Shown: positions 18,063 to 25,582, counted from the first letter of the stretch. The stretch is DNA of 64,000 nt from Mucilaginibacter tolerans (GCF_030519375.1 NZ_JAUMKB010000003.1:310001-374000); one strand, 5' to 3'. Program-made: numbers and translations. The notes: a model not told the origin generated them from the sequence alone.

Positions 18063-19448
18063 TTACTCCTCGATTGTGATAAAAAGGTTGTTCAACGATT
18101 CGGCATATAGCGGATGTGCGAACACAAAATAACGTATTTGTTCGTAAGTGAGGCCCCCCTCCATTGCCATTTGCAACATGGTCATGATCTCACCACCTTC
18201 CTGTCCCAATACCGTTGCACCTAATATTTTTTTTGTTTTCGGGTCAACTACCGCCTTCATAAATCCGCGGGTATCGCCCGTCTCAATTGCCCGCGCTACG
18301 TGCGCCATTGGCAATTTCGCAACTTTAACTTTCAGACCCTGTTTCCTTGCTTCAGTTTCATCCAATCCTACCCTACCCAATTGTGGATCCGTAAACATAC
18401 AGTAGGGAACAAGCCGGTTTTTTATGCTCAGGTTCTCTCCTTTTACCAGGTTACGGTAAATGATGGTAAAATCATTATATGAAATATGGGTAAACGCAGG
18501 ACCGCCTTTTACGTCACCCAACGCATAAATGCCTTTTACATTTGTTTCGAGCCTGTCATCTACTTTAATAAAACCGTGGTCATCGGTTTCCACACCCGTC
18601 TTTTCAAGTGCAAGAATTTCTGTATTAGGTTTTCGGCCAATGGCGATCAGCACATGCGAGCATTTGATCTTGTGTTCTTTGCTCTCCGTTTTGATGGTTG
18701 CTGAGATATTCCCTTTGGCCGTTTCTTTGAATTTTACCGCTTCTGAGCCAGTCAATATTTTGATCTTCTCTTCCTCTAAAATATCGGTTAATTCTTTAGA
18801 AACATCTTCATCTTCCCGGGAAACAATCCTTGTTGATCTTTCAAGTATGGTGACTTTGCTTCCAAATCGTCTGAACATCTGCCCGAACTCCAGCCCGATA
18901 TAATTTCCGCCGATAACGAGCAGATGTTCGGGAACTCTTTTCAATTCCAGTATGGAGGTCGATGTCAAATAATCAATGTCTTTCAGTCCTTCAATCTCAG
19001 GTATGATAGGCTGACAGCCAGTATTTATGAAGATCAGATCAGCCTTTATTTCTTCCACTTTACCATTGTTCAGCTTTACCGAAATGGTTTTAGGCGCAGT
19101 AAATGTCGCCTCTCCAAATATCAGGCTCAACCCTTTTGTGGCTTCGAGTCCTTTCTGGCTTCCATTACGAAACAATAGCACCACATCGTCCTTGCGCTTT
19201 TGGATTTGCGTCATGTTTACTTTAAAGCTTTTGATATCAACGCCCAGATCGTCGCTGTTCGAAGCCATGTATGCTGCTTTGGCGGACGCCACCCATGTTT
19301 TGGTAGGCGTGCAACCATCATTTACGCAGGTACCTCCCACATATCTGCGTTCTATTAGGGCAGTCTTCTTGCCGGCGAGGGCAAGTTTCTTGGCCAAAGG
19401 GCCTCCTGCCTGACCGGATCCTATTACAATTGCGTCGAAGGTTTTCAT
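18063..19448 (-). CDS. Class I pyridine nucleotide-disulfide oxidoreductase (MerA/Lpd-like)
   Basis: 461 residues, first gene of the operon. FAD-binding GxGxxG in VIGSGQAGG (8-16), redox-active disulfide in GGTCVNDGCTPTK (C41 and C46), an NAD(P)H Rossmann domain (VIGGNYIGLEFGQMF), second FAD motif in GIYALGDVKGG, and a C-terminal dimer-interface histidine-glutamate pair in FAHPLYAES (H445, E450). It is of the mercuric-reductase-like group but lacks the HMA domain and the C-terminal vicinal cysteines of MerA, so mercury is not the substrate. Context suggests reduction of ergothioneine disulfide or another low-molecular-weight disulfide; this is inference. Confidence 0.88.
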   Translation of the reverse strand: MKTFDAIVIGSGQAGGPLAKKLALAGKKTALIERRYVGGTCVNDGCTPTKTWVASAKAAYMASNSDDLGVDIKSFKVNMTQIQKRKDDVVLLFRNGSQKGLEATKGLSLIFGEATFTAPKTISVKLNNGKVEEIKADLIFINTGCQPIIPEIEGLKDIDYLTSTSILELKRVPEHLLVIGGNYIGLEFGQMFRRFGSKVTILERSTRIVSREDEDVSKELTDILEEEKIKILTGSEAVKFKETAKGNISATIKTESKEHKIKCSHVLIAIGRKPNTEILALEKTGVETDDHGFIKVDDRLETNVKGIYALGDVKGGPAFTHISYNDFTIIYRNLVKGENLSIKNRLVPYCMFTDPQLGRVGLDETEARKQGLKVKVAKLPMAHVARAIETGDTRGFMKAVVDPKTKKILGATVLGQEGGEIMTMLQMAMEGGLTYEQIRYFVFAHPLYAESLNNLFITIEE

Positions 19449-19687
19449 GTCACCTGGTTATTATCAAGTGGTTAATACAGTTTTACAAATTATTGAATGG
19501 CTGAACCTTAGTCGTGGCAGGGAAAAAACCTTACAAGTTTTTATTGATTCAATATAAATGTATAACAATTGACTGTAAGAAATACAATGGATAAGCCTGC
19601 AAATTGTTTTTTTGACTTAATTATCACACAGTTATAAATAGCCTAAATATTTTTTTAAAAATTATTTTAAAACTTGTGTTAAAGCTA

Positions 19688-19695
19688 TATCTTTG
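19688..19695 (+). promoter_or_regulatory. Possible -7 box of the tRNA-Glu promoter
   Basis: TATCTTTG matches TAnnTTTG and lies 46 bp before the tRNA. No clear TTG at the expected -33 position, only a T-rich stretch near 19666. Confidence 0.35.
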
Positions 19696-19741
19696 CCATC
19701 CCGAAACGGAAGATTCTAAATTGAGTTTTTTGCTTCGACAA

Positions 19742-19813
19742 GGCCCGTTCGTCTAGGGGTTAGGACGCAAGATTTTCATTCTTGAAACAGGGGTTCGATT
19801 CCCCTACGGGCTA
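19742..19813 (+). tRNA. tRNA-Glu (TTC anticodon)
   Basis: 72 nt foldable as a cloverleaf: acceptor GGCCCGT/ACGGGCT (G1-U72 wobble as usual for Bacteroidota tRNA-Glu), D-arm GTCTAGGGGTTAGGAC, anticodon stem CAAGA/TCTTG with loop TTTTCAT giving anticodon TTC, T-arm AGGGG-TTCGATT-CCCCT, discriminator A. CCA is not encoded. The 3' end is repeated downstream, marking it as an integration target. Confidence 0.96.
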
Positions 19814-19829
19814 CTTAGATTATCAAAAT

Positions 19830-19863
19830 ACCCTTGTAAGTGAGATGCTTATGAGGGTTTTTT
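19830..19863 (+). terminator. Terminator after tRNA-Glu
   Basis: An 11-bp imperfect stem (ACCCTTGTAAG at 19830 against CTTATGAGGGT at 19848) with a 7-nt loop is followed by TTTTTTG. It lies 16 bp past the tRNA and inside the island boundary. Confidence 0.7.
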
Positions 19864-19869
19864 GTTTTT

Positions 19870-19889
19870 ACTGTCAAAGTTACTGTCAA
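19870..19889. repeat. Two ACTGTCAA direct repeats near the att site
   Basis: ACTGTCAA occurs at 19870-19877 and again at 19882-19889, a 12-bp period, about 55 bp inside the tRNA end of the island. Short direct repeats at this position are typical of recombinase arm-binding sites, but two copies are weak evidence. Confidence 0.3.
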
Positions 19890-20104
19890 TAAAGGTAGGA
19901 TAAAATCTTCGCTAGCGCCCAAGGCTTGATGGCGTTTTTGCCTTCTGTGGACTCCGATATTACATAAAGTGATTGATGGTCGTTAGATATTGCGCTCTTT
20001 AATACTAATGAGGAATATATATCATTGCGGCAAAATACCAAACCTGTTTTAAGTTCTTTAGCATAAGCTATTATTGGCTCTCCCGAATATTCCTGCGGAC
20101 CATA
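19886..20104 (-). pseudogene. Possible 3' fragment of an unknown gene
   Basis: A frame open for 72 codons from just after a TAG at 20105-20107 down to TGA at 19886, overlapping the last 47 bp of abiEii in another frame. It reads as plausible protein (EYSGEPIIAYAKELKTGLVF ... KPWALAKILSYLY) but has no ATG, and the region after the abiEii stop has no other content. It could be a truncated coding remnant joined at the island end. No family recognised. Confidence 0.25.
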
Positions 20105-21059
20105 CTACCGATTGAAGCCTTTTGGAAACACGCTTTAAGGTATCGATCAATTCCGACTCTTCCGGCAGCCTGCCGGTCACCAAATCTTTAAATGTGGTAC
20201 GGTAGGGTTGGCGGATCGCTGCCCAGGTAACTTCCGGCTCTGCGTAGATAATGGCATTTTGCGGCGGGGCGCTTAGCCAGCCGTTATTATTCTTGTAAGT
20301 CAAAATATCATCTTTGCCGACCATGTTTAACAATTTGTCAAACTCTTCTGAATCAAAAAAGGCGGCGGCATCTTTCAATAACATATGTATATCATAGATA
20401 TGCCTGATCTTTTTGGCGAGCTCTTCATAAGGTTCTTCCGTGTAAGAGAACCTGACCAGGCTCATGATCTTTTCACAGATCGTTCGCTCTTTGGTCAGCA
20501 CCCTGACGGTGAAGGCCTGTAAGCCATATTCGTCGATCAATGCCTGCTGGCCATTGCTTCGCATCATTTCAGCAATAAAGCTGCTGACTTCAGCGGTGGT
20601 ATAAGGCTCGAAGTTGCCCAGCCAGGTGGCTTCGACAACGATGTGTTCGCGGATCTGCCCAAATTCGCCTTTGAATTCCCCCTTGGCATACGCATGGGCC
20701 GTTTTACGGTTCATACCCATCTTGCGGGTAATGCCCTCCACTTCGATCTCGGGCATGACGGTTCCTACCAGGTTGGTCAGGTTCCTGATCTTCGTTTTAA
20801 GCTGGTTATCACTTTCTCCCTCACGGCGCAATACGACCAGATCGATGTCCTCGGAAAACCGTTCGATCAACTTATAACATTTGGACAGCGAGGTTCCGCC
20901 CTTAAAAACGGCTTCCTTTCCGATTTCAGATTCAAAAATGGTTTTTAACGCCAGCGTGACCCAATAATCTTTTTCGACATAGATCTCGGCAATTTTCATT
21001 TGCTGGGCGGTCGCTGTGATCGCGTCTTTAAACAGTTCCGGGTTGTTGTGCAAGGTCAT
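20058..21059 (-). CDS. abiEii: AbiEii/AbiGii-family nucleotidyltransferase toxin
   Basis: 333 residues. The nucleotidyltransferase motif is visible as KGGTSLSKCY (53-62) followed by SEDIDLVV (69-76, the DxD metal ligands D71 and D73), and the later TICEKIMSLVRFS segment (about residue 196) matches the conserved lysine motif of AbiEii. This is the toxin of a type IV toxin-antitoxin/abortive-infection pair, thought to modify RNA or tRNA 3' ends with nucleotides. It starts 2 bp after the antitoxin stop. The last ~15 residues (SAGIFGRANNSLC) may be non-native sequence added at a junction. Confidence 0.92.
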   Translation of the reverse strand: MTLHNNPELFKDAITATAQQMKIAEIYVEKDYWVTLALKTIFESEIGKEAVFKGGTSLSKCYKLIERFSEDIDLVVLRREGESDNQLKTKIRNLTNLVGTVMPEIEVEGITRKMGMNRKTAHAYAKGEFKGEFGQIREHIVVEATWLGNFEPYTTAEVSSFIAEMMRSNGQQALIDEYGLQAFTVRVLTKERTICEKIMSLVRFSYTEEPYEELAKKIRHIYDIHMLLKDAAAFFDSEEFDKLLNMVGKDDILTYKNNNGWLSAPPQNAIIYAEPEVTWAAIRQPYRTTFKDLVTGRLPEESELIDTLKRVSKRLQSVVWSAGIFGRANNSLC

Positions 21060-21061
21060 GG

Positions 21062-21781
21062 TCAGGCGATATTCCAGGTGGTGCTGTTCGGCAATAGGTT
21101 CGTGTTCAGCCCAAACTCAAAAGTACTGAGCGGGTTGAGGCTTTTGCGCAATGCGTTAAGGTCTTCCGTGGGGCTTACAAGCTCCATCAAAGCCCCTACC
21201 AGGGCCCTTACGCGGGGTGGATATTTTAAGGCTAGCTTTTTAAGAAGCTGCCGGTCTTCCAGTTTGCCAATGCCGTCCTTTAATAGCCGGACCGCAGCTT
21301 CCTTGTTGAGGTCGGGTATGGATTTAAAGTCTTTGATCGCGTCGAGATATTCGAGATAGCGGTAATTATCGTCATTGATATCTACGTAGCTTTTGATGGA
21401 TGTTACCTTCTGGTTACCCAGCGTCAGCTCCAGTCGTTTATCACGGGTAGCTATTTTAATGTTTTTGGGCACCTGCGTGGTCAGCCCCATCCGGTTATAC
21501 AACAGCGTGCCGGTAATGTAGGCGATCCTTTTCCCGGCTAAAAACAAATAAGGCTTCAGCAGTTCCTGCTCATCGGGTTTCAGAATTCCGAAAACAGAGC
21601 GTTTGGGTTTGTAAAACAGCCCGGTTGAGGCGCGCGTGATCAGGCCGTTTTTAACCAGGCGTTCGATAGCCTTCGCGGCGGCGGTGTATTCCTCGCGTTC
21701 TATCGGCAGTTCCTGGTAGCGGAAGGTGCTGCCTTCGGGCATCCCGGCAATCTTGTCTGCAATTTTTTCGGCTACTTTCAT
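21062..21781 (-). CDS. abiEi: AbiEi-family antitoxin (DUF6088)
   Basis: 239 residues: an N-terminal winged helix (GSTFRYQELPIEREEYTAAAKAIERLVKNGLI, about 17-48) followed by the AbiEi core domain (ITGTLLYNRMGLTTQVPKNI) and a C-terminal helical domain. This type of antitoxin represses its own promoter through the winged helix and counteracts the toxin without stable binding. Upstream is a 10-bp perfect inverted repeat over the promoter -33 element. It is transcriptionally coupled to abiEii. Confidence 0.9.
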   Translation of the reverse strand: MKVAEKIADKIAGMPEGSTFRYQELPIEREEYTAAAKAIERLVKNGLITRASTGLFYKPKRSVFGILKPDEQELLKPYLFLAGKRIAYITGTLLYNRMGLTTQVPKNIKIATRDKRLELTLGNQKVTSIKSYVDINDDNYRYLEYLDAIKDFKSIPDLNKEAAVRLLKDGIGKLEDRQLLKKLALKYPPRVRALVGALMELVSPTEDLNALRKSLNPLSTFEFGLNTNLLPNSTTWNIA

Positions 21782-21804
21782 TTTTTTTTAAAATTCTCGC
21801 AGAT

Positions 21805-21834
21805 CAAAGTTACTTTTTATTTTTCAAATGTCAA
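21805..21834 (-). promoter_or_regulatory. Promoter of abiEi-abiEii
   Basis: On the minus strand TTG (21834-21832), 19 bp, then TAACTTTG (21812-21805): a full match to the Bacteroidota TTG-N19-TAnnTTTG pattern. Predicted start near 21798, 17 nt before the ATG. Confidence 0.7.
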
Positions 21835-21859
21835 GTAAACCGCACAGAATACTTGACAT
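21828..21859. promoter_or_regulatory. Inverted-repeat operator of the AbiE module
   Basis: ATGTCAAGTA (21828-21837) and its exact complement TACTTGACAT (21850-21859) are separated by 12 bp. The proximal arm covers the -33 TTG, so AbiEi binding would occlude the promoter. AbiEi proteins are known to autorepress through paired inverted repeats. Confidence 0.7.
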
Positions 21860-22150
21860 ATAATTAATAACTATCAGGTATTGATAAATGCCTGTACCCT
21901 ATATTGTATTTTATAAGGGATATCATTAGTACACTTTATTAATGATATTATGAAAGCAGTCGAGTTGTTGTCGAAGTAATGTTGCAGTAATGCTGAACTA
22001 ATGTTTCCTTTAAAATCCTTAAATTAATAAGGATCTTTTAAAGCTTCGAATATGTTCTTTTTGTAGTTGCTATAGGGCAAATCGCTATGACATCGAATGA
22101 GTTTGAATGAGCCGAATTGACTCCGATTTTGCGTCAAAAAAGGTCAAGCC
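21860..22150. other. Gene-free stretch inside the island
   Basis: No coding frame. It holds a small hairpin (ATCCTTA/TAAGGAT, 22015-22034, 6-nt loop) followed by CTTTT, and otherwise AT-rich DNA leading into the second tRNA-end copy. Confidence 0.4.
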
Positions 22151-22164
22151 CCCCTACGGGCTAC
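22151..22164 (+). repeat. Distal att copy of the tRNA-Glu 3' end
   Basis: CCCCTACGGGCTAC, identical to 19801-19814 including the base after the discriminator. The T-arm upstream of it is not conserved, so only the crossover core is duplicated. Confidence 0.7.
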
Positions 22165-22167
22165 GAT

Positions 22168-22199
22168 AAACGCTGTTTTCTTATAAGATAATGGCGTTT
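22168..22199 (+). terminator. Terminator after the distal att copy
   Basis: AAACGC (22168-22173) pairs with GCGTTT (22194-22199); the interior is itself nearly fully paired around TCTTATAAGA. T-run TTTTTC follows. Likely the original tRNA-Glu terminator before island insertion. Confidence 0.55.
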
Positions 22200-22272
22200 T
22201 TCATTTAAGCTAATCGCCAACAGTTCGAAACGATTCATAAGGCAGGTTTAGCATTAGATCGCTTAAACGTTC

Positions 22273-22914
22273 TTATTTCCAAGTTTTGGGTAAATCTCCC
22301 CCAAGCTCCTTTCTGAAATTATCAACCTGTTTCTTCCCTTCATCTGTAGCGTAGGGAAGCAGTATATCGCTTAATAAATTAAGATAATGAGCTATGGTTT
22401 GCTCAGTTGTCCAATTCACATAACTAATGCGTGCTTCGGATAGCCAAAACCTTGAAATAAGGGTGATATGCGAAACGACCAACTCGACTTTATCACCGAT
22501 AAGCGAAGTTGACAGATAGTTATTTTTCACCATGGACGCTAAATGGCTCCGCAATGCTTCTCTTCTCTTTGCCTCGGTTGCAAAATAATTGCCTGCAAAT
22601 AACGGATGCCTCGAAACCAAGTGCACAAAACTTAACAACAAACATCTGTATTGATACTGATTGTGGAATACCTGCTTGTACATCGACAAAAAATCGATGA
22701 TACTGCTGCAATCAGGTCCGATGGTTTTGCTGTTCAAATCGCGAAGTTGGCTTATTATCTCCATCACCAGGTCATCTTTGGTTGGAAAATAGTAGGTGAC
22801 ATTACCAACGCGCATATTTAAGTCCGCCGCCAGCTCGCGCATTCCCACATATTCTATTCCGTTTTCATTAAACAATTCTACTGCCCTGGAGACAAGTTTT
22901 TCTTTGGTTGACAT
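22273..22914 (-). CDS. TetR family transcriptional regulator
   Basis: 213 residues from ATG 22914 (a TTG three codons upstream is ignored). N-terminal HTH: YVGMRELAADLNMRVGNVTYYFPTKDDLVMEI. The remainder is an all-helical ligand domain. A perfect 23-bp palindrome 11 bp upstream of the start is the obvious operator, shared with the divergent DUF1772/cupin genes at 22998, so it probably represses both directions until an unknown ligand binds. Confidence 0.9.
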   Translation of the reverse strand: MSTKEKLVSRAVELFNENGIEYVGMRELAADLNMRVGNVTYYFPTKDDLVMEIISQLRDLNSKTIGPDCSSIIDFLSMYKQVFHNQYQYRCLLLSFVHLVSRHPLFAGNYFATEAKRREALRSHLASMVKNNYLSTSLIGDKVELVVSHITLISRFWLSEARISYVNWTTEQTIAHYLNLLSDILLPYATDEGKKQVDNFRKELGGDLPKTWK

Positions 22915-22925
22915 AAATTTCAAAT

Positions 22926-22948
22926 AAATTAGGACATTGTCCTAATTT
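22926..22948. promoter_or_regulatory. TetR operator, perfect 23-bp palindrome
   Basis: AAATTAGGACA and its exact complement flank a single central T. It lies in the 83-bp spacer between the TetR gene and the divergent DUF1772 gene. Confidence 0.8.
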
Positions 22949-22997
22949 AGCATATCTTTATTTTAAAATCAAAATTTATTTTAAGAGCCTAATACCC

Positions 22998-23489
22998 ATG
23001 ACACTACGTAAACTATCACTTGCATTGGCAATTAGCTTAGCAGCCGGCCTGCTTTTCACAAACATTTACACCTCGGTGGTTGACGCCCGTAACTGGGGGG
23101 CCAATATACCGTCATCTATCCAAACGACGAGGGATTATTTTAAAGCGGCCAATCCCGGAACTTTTTACAGGATATTTTCGCCTGCTAACCAGGTGGCAGG
23201 CTTGCTGGCTCTGATACTATGCTGGCGGGCGGGCAAAAGAGTAAGAATTTATTGCGCCATAGCACTCGTATTTGCTGTGGGCACAGATATGTTAACCTTC
23301 GCCTACTTCTACCCCAGGAATGATATTATGTTCAAATCGCCGATCGCCACTAACCTAGAGGCTATAAAAACTGCATTGGAACAATGGCGTTCAATGAACT
23401 GGTTCAGGAGCCTGATCTGCGCCGTTACACTCGTGTTTGACTTCCTGGCGCTTAACCTTGTTGCAGGAAAAGCTGAACCATCAAAGTAA
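22998..23489 (+). CDS. DUF1772 (anthrone oxygenase-like) membrane protein
   Basis: 163 residues with four hydrophobic segments (about 7-25, 65-80, 88-106, 140-157). The first is followed by TNIYTSVVDARNWG and GTFYRIFSPANQ, typical of DUF1772. Some family members are cofactor-free oxygenases of polyketide anthrones, but most bacterial ones are uncharacterised. It forms a two-gene operon with the cupin 24 bp downstream under the TetR operator. Confidence 0.75.
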   Translation: MTLRKLSLALAISLAAGLLFTNIYTSVVDARNWGANIPSSIQTTRDYFKAANPGTFYRIFSPANQVAGLLALILCWRAGKRVRIYCAIALVFAVGTDMLTFAYFYPRNDIMFKSPIATNLEAIKTALEQWRSMNWFRSLICAVTLVFDFLALNLVAGKAEPSK

Positions 23490-23513
23490 ATTCAAAACCC
23501 TAAATTTAAATCA

Positions 23514-24062
23514 ATGAATCAATTTCCTAAAACGATTGAAAACGGCCTTGGTGAAAAGATAGTTTTCAGAGAATTAGTGCGGGAGCCTGACGGGGACAAG
23601 TTGATCCTTCATGGCTGGGTACACCCGATGAGTGGTCCGCCGATGCATGTTCATCATAAACAGGACGAATGTATCACTGTAAAAAAAGGGCAGATAAGTT
23701 ACCAGGTGTTGGGCGGACCAGAGCAAGTGGCTCGCGAAGGTGACAGCATTGTGTTTACAAGGGGTACACCCCACCGCTTTTGGAATAGCGGCACTAACGA
23801 GGCACAAGTAGAAGGATGGGCAAAACCTGCAAACAACCTCCAGTTTTTTTTATCGGCGATTTATGAAGCTCAAAGTCGCTCGGGCAGAGGGCAACCCGAA
23901 CAATTTGACGGCGCTTATCTATTGACCCGCTATAAAAGCGAATTCGCCATGCTCGAAATACCCGGCTTTGTGCAAAAGGTGGTCTTCCCGGTAATTTATT
24001 TTATCGGAAGGCTTACGGGTAAGTACAACAAGTTTAAGGATGCGCCTGCGCCGGTAAAGTAA
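23514..24062 (+). CDS. Cupin-domain protein
   Basis: 182 residues. Cupin motif 1 is PMHVHHKQDECITVKKG (about 43-59) and motif 2 GTPHRFWNSG (about 83-92), giving a probable metal site of three histidines and a glutamate. The C-terminal third contains a hydrophobic stretch VVFPVIYFIGRL that could associate with the membrane. Substrate unknown; small-molecule oxygenase or binding protein. Second gene of the TetR-controlled pair. Confidence 0.78.
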   Translation: MNQFPKTIENGLGEKIVFRELVREPDGDKLILHGWVHPMSGPPMHVHHKQDECITVKKGQISYQVLGGPEQVAREGDSIVFTRGTPHRFWNSGTNEAQVEGWAKPANNLQFFLSAIYEAQSRSGRGQPEQFDGAYLLTRYKSEFAMLEIPGFVQKVVFPVIYFIGRLTGKYNKFKDAPAPVK

Positions 24063-24163
24063 ATGCAGAAGGGTCAGCTGATTCTGGGAGTCTATACACA
24101 AAAAAAAGCTTATGCTTTTTAAATCACACATTTCAATTAATTTAGAAGGCCAATAATCGCAAA

Positions 24164-24204
24164 TCTTGCAAAAAGGGGTTCGAAAAGCGTCCCTACGGCT
24201 GCTA
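24164..24204 (+). repeat. Degraded tRNA-Glu 3' fragment
   Basis: Reads TCTTG, then AGGGGTTCGA, then CCCTACGG and CTA in the same order as the anticodon stem end, T-arm and acceptor of the tRNA at 19742-19813, with a few inserted bases. It is 2 kb beyond the second att copy and probably marks an older integration boundary. Confidence 0.5.
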
Positions 24205-24226
24205 AGAACGTCGTTTTGAGTAAAAT

Positions 24227-25582
24227 TTAGATTGAGTTTTCGATCACGCCTCGATGATCGCCCGTTGTTTTGGGAATTGTAAAATAAAAAACGCTCCCCT
24301 TACCCTGCTCTGATTCTACATGAATTGTCCCACCAAGGTTTTCCACGATCTTTTTGGTAATAGCTAGCCCCATACCCGTACCCGGATACTCTGTTTTCTT
24401 ATTCAGCCTCTTAAAAACAATAAAAATTTGCTCGAAATATTCGGGACTGATTCCTATCCCATTATCCTGAATAGAAAATTGATAATGACTGCCTGTTTCC
24501 TGTATGTTTATGTCAATCTTGGCAATGTTCCCGGACTTTTGATATTTGATACCATTACTGATCAAATTTTGAAATATCTGGCGGACTGCTCCTTTTGGCG
24601 CATGAATTACCGGGAGGTCTTCAGAATGGATAATGACTTTTTGTTCATGAATCTCCTTGCGATATAACTTCCCGATATCATTCACTACTTCATTCAGAGC
24701 AACCTGCCCCCGTTTGTCCTCTATTCGCCCAACCCGCGAATAATCAAGGAGGTCATGGATAATTTGCTTCATCTGCTGGCTCCCCTCCAACGCAAAACGC
24801 AGGTAGTTCTTCCCATTGTCGTCCACTACATTATAATACTTCCGCTTAAACTGCGTGAGAAAGCCAGTTACCATGCGCAGTGGCTCTTGCAGATCATGTG
24901 AGGCCACATAGGCAAATTGTTCCAGCTCCGCATTAGACCTTGCAAGTTCTTTTGCATGTTGAGCGAGCTCCTGGTGAACTTGTTGCGAGAGTTGAGCCTC
25001 ATGCTTTAGTTCAGCCATCAATAGTGTCTGCCTGATTAGCTTTTCCTGGTATTGTTTAAGCTGGTACGCCGATAGCCCGCAGACAAAAAACATAGCCGTT
25101 GTCAATACAACATGGATGATATACGTGGGTATAACAAAACGACCGGCTCGGTCGGTATATACTCTATATCCAATATTATTCAGATAATTTAGCACACAAT
25201 AGATAATGAGCACAACTACCAGTAAAGGTATCTGCAACTTCCATTTTTGATAGGTAACAAGCATTGCGCTAGCAATAAAGGCGAAGAAATACATCTCAAA
25301 CAGGCCCTGCATTTGGTAAATAAACTGAGCAGTAAACACCCCGAATACAGCACTGAGTACATACTGATAGAAATTCGACCCGGGCATCAGCACTTTGACA
25401 GAATAATAAATCACCAACGCTGAACCACCAAAACCCACGGCAATTAGCCATGTATTATAATAAAAAGCAAGAGCAAGACCAGTGAGGCCGTAACAAGCAA
25501 GGAAATAATCCATTAGCTTATCCGACCTCCGAAGAGTCTCTTCCCGGTAACGGGCGGCTTGTATCTCAAATTGCGCTGTCAT
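24227..25582 (-). CDS. Membrane sensor histidine kinase
   Basis: 451 residues. Six hydrophobic segments fill residues 25-175, then a coiled coil (about 180-220), a HisKA domain with the H-box EQFAYVASHDLQEPLRMV (about 226) and a HATPase_c domain (N-box NLISNGIKYQ, G-boxes DNGIGIS and GTGMGLAI). It autophosphorylates on the histidine. DHp and ATPase domains are strongly similar to those of the 1143-residue kinase at 29631-33062, so the two may share receivers. No cognate regulator overlaps it; the receiver-PAS protein upstream is the nearest candidate. Confidence 0.93.
   Translation of the reverse strand: MTAQFEIQAARYREETLRRSDKLMDYFLACYGLTGLALAFYYNTWLIAVGFGGSALVIYYSVKVLMPGSNFYQYVLSAVFGVFTAQFIYQMQGLFEMYFFAFIASAMLVTYQKWKLQIPLLVVVLIIYCVLNYLNNIGYRVYTDRAGRFVIPTYIIHVVLTTAMFFVCGLSAYQLKQYQEKLIRQTLLMAELKHEAQLSQQVHQELAQHAKELARSNAELEQFAYVASHDLQEPLRMVTGFLTQFKRKYYNVVDDNGKNYLRFALEGSQQMKQIIHDLLDYSRVGRIEDKRGQVALNEVVNDIGKLYRKEIHEQKVIIHSEDLPVIHAPKGAVRQIFQNLISNGIKYQKSGNIAKIDINIQETGSHYQFSIQDNGIGISPEYFEQIFIVFKRLNKKTEYPGTGMGLAITKKIVENLGGTIHVESEQGKGSVFYFTIPKTTGDHRGVIENSI

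Larger units (their letters stand above)
19800..22164. mobile_element. Small tRNA-Glu-associated island carrying an AbiE module
   Basis: The 14-bp tRNA 3' end CCCCTACGGGCTAC (19801-19814) is repeated exactly at 22151-22164, the classic footprint of tyrosine-recombinase integration into a tRNA gene. Between the copies are only abiEii, abiEi, a broken frame and regulatory DNA. No integrase is present, so the element is either a remnant or mobilised in trans. A terminator hairpin follows each copy, consistent with the original tRNA terminator having been displaced to 22168-22199. Confidence 0.6.

Noticed and set aside
18063..19448. Mercury-resistance operon
   Set aside because: MerA lacks its HMA and C-terminal cysteines here, and no merR, merT or merP is nearby.
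19742..22164. Prophage remnant
   Set aside because: No phage structural, integrase or lysis genes are seen, only the AbiE module between tRNA repeats.
24063..24163. Small gene after the cupin
   Set aside because: Minus-strand frame there runs into the cupin and has no start context; no motif.
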